A DNA stretch of 64,000 nucleotides from Lithobates sylvaticus (taxonomy: Eukaryota > Chordata > Amphibia > Anura > Ranidae), in NCBI GenBank assembly GCA_028564925.1, contig CM053032.1:119305990-119369989 (forward strand). The letters are read 5' to 3'. A model generated the notes under the pieces. That model was not told the origin of the DNA. It did not search any database and saw only the letters and a list, made by a program, of their open reading frames with translations. The translations under genes were made by a program, and so were the position numbers. Positions 63,090 through 64,000 of this stretch are shown piece after piece; within the stretch, counting starts at the first letter, position 1, and every line of letters begins with the position of its first letter.

Positions 63090-64000
63090 CCCGTTCCCAT
63101 GCGTTCTCGCAGGACTTGAGCCCTGGTTGTCAGACTCTAGAACACTGAAGACCTCAGGTGTTGTTTCTTCTGTATTATCCAGCAGGAATTCAGGTCCTGT
63201 TAACCAAGAAGAATTTGTAAAGACACTTGCAGACATAGGTCTGGTGGCATGATCTGCAGGACTAAGTTCTGATGGAACATGATGCCATTGTTCACGCCTT
63301 GAGTATTTTCTGATTCTTTCTACACGGTTGCTGACATAGACATAAAAGCGCGTTGTCCGATTGTATATGTAGCCCAAAACAACTTTGCTGTCTGTGTAGA
63401 ATTTGATGTAATCTATTTGAATGTCTAGCTCACGCAGTATAAAATCTGCAATTTCTACAGCTAGCACAGTCCCACAGAGTTCAAGCCTGGGAATTGTGTG
63501 CTCAGGCTAAGGTGCTAACTTAGCTTTGCCAAACAGAAACCCTATATGGGATTGATTGAGAGAGTATCTTACCTTGAGGTAGGCAACAGCTGCTATGGCC
63601 TCAGTGGATGCATCTGAGAAGATGTGAATCTCTTTTCTCTGACTCGTAGCAAGGGAAGCTGAAGTGTAGTAGCGTGGTATGTCAGTTCCATCTAAGATAT
63701 GTAGTGATTGTTTCCAGGACTCCAACCTTGAATGTTTGTCTGATGGTAGTGAAGCATCCCAATCTTGAATAGTCTTTTATAGCTGTTCTAATAAAAATGT
63801 ACCTTTTTGTATGGTGATGAGAGTCACTAATCCCAGTGGATCGGATAGACTGTGCACCACTGACAGAACACCACATTTGGTGAATGGCTTGTCTGCAGAG
63901 TTGACTTGAAAGCCAAAGGTGTCTTTAAATAAGTTCCACCGTAAGCCCATACTTCTCTGAACAGGAGGCAAGTCCATTCCCAGATTTAAATCTTTAAATC
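63090..64000 (-). mobile_element. BEL/Pao LTR retrotransposon fossil, pol part, runs off the window
   Basis: On the minus strand are the end of RT (MDLPPVQRSMGLRWN, LSDPLGLV), a connection region (SWKQSLHILDGTDIPRYY, EIHIFSDASTEAIAAVAYLK) and RNase H (MLAVEIADFILRELDIQIDY, FYTDSKVVLGYIYNRTTRFY, RKYSRREQWHHVPSELSPAD). These are typical of vertebrate BEL/Pao pol. Gag, integrase and LTRs are not in view. A few breaks are present. Confidence 0.85.

Overview
The window looks like repeat-dense vertebrate DNA, most probably from a frog. I base this on the mixture of families: piggyBac elements with CCACTT termini, Harbinger elements with TGCCGCGTACACACG termini, a BED-finger hAT, L1/Tx1 LINEs, DIRS, Gmr1-like and PNMA-gag Gypsy elements, BEL/Pao, and a tRNA-derived V-SINE-like repeat. 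I found no convincing host gene, no RNA gene and no CRISPR array. Almost everything recognisable belongs to a mobile element, and many elements sit inside others.

Region 1-16.2 kb is the right-hand part of one Harbinger-type transposon whose left end lies outside the window. It carries three genes: a MADF-domain gene (minus) and a Myb/SANT-like gene (plus) that diverge from one short promoter region, and a spliced DDE transposase (minus, 13.5-15.7 kb). A 7.6-kb piggyBac element with clean TTAA target duplications (5.5-13.1 kb) interrupts it. The piggyBac transposase has a single visible stop in an otherwise open 655-codon frame. A V-SINE-like element follows at 16.2-16.4 kb.

Region 16.4-32.6 kb is a nest of retroelements. 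A decayed L1/Tx1 ORF2 copy (plus) was hit by a second, full-length L1-like LINE (19.8-29.1 kb, minus, 15-bp target duplications). That LINE was then hit between its two ORFs by a 2.3-kb foldback Harbinger relative (23.97-26.30 kb). The foldback is almost entirely two inverted arms, each carrying a TATA box and a complete-looking polyadenylation signal. A Gypsy LTR-gag fragment, a DIRS copy and a Harbinger MITE end fragment complete the cluster.

Region 32.6-41 kb holds small DNA-transposon remnants and a 7.06-kb hAT element (33,905-40,967) with a perfect 8-bp target duplication. The hAT contains a nonautonomous piggyBac and a decayed BED/hAT transposase on the minus strand.

Region 41-57 kb starts with microsatellites and a MITE. 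A DIRS fossil follows, whose recombinase region was split by a full-length LINE (44,092-51,219, plus, 15-bp target duplications). Beside it is a very young Gmr1-like Gypsy element (51,341-57,080, minus), in which integrase lies upstream of reverse transcriptase and gag contains a SCAN-like domain. Its two LTRs differ by three substitutions and one 2-bp indel.

Region 57-64 kb holds a Gypsy fossil with PNMA-like gag and a tRNA-Pro-type primer site. Inside its gag is what looks like a LINE-made retrocopy of the 3' domain of a piggyBac transcript. A hAT fragment, a piggyBac fragment and a BEL/Pao fossil running off the right edge complete the window.
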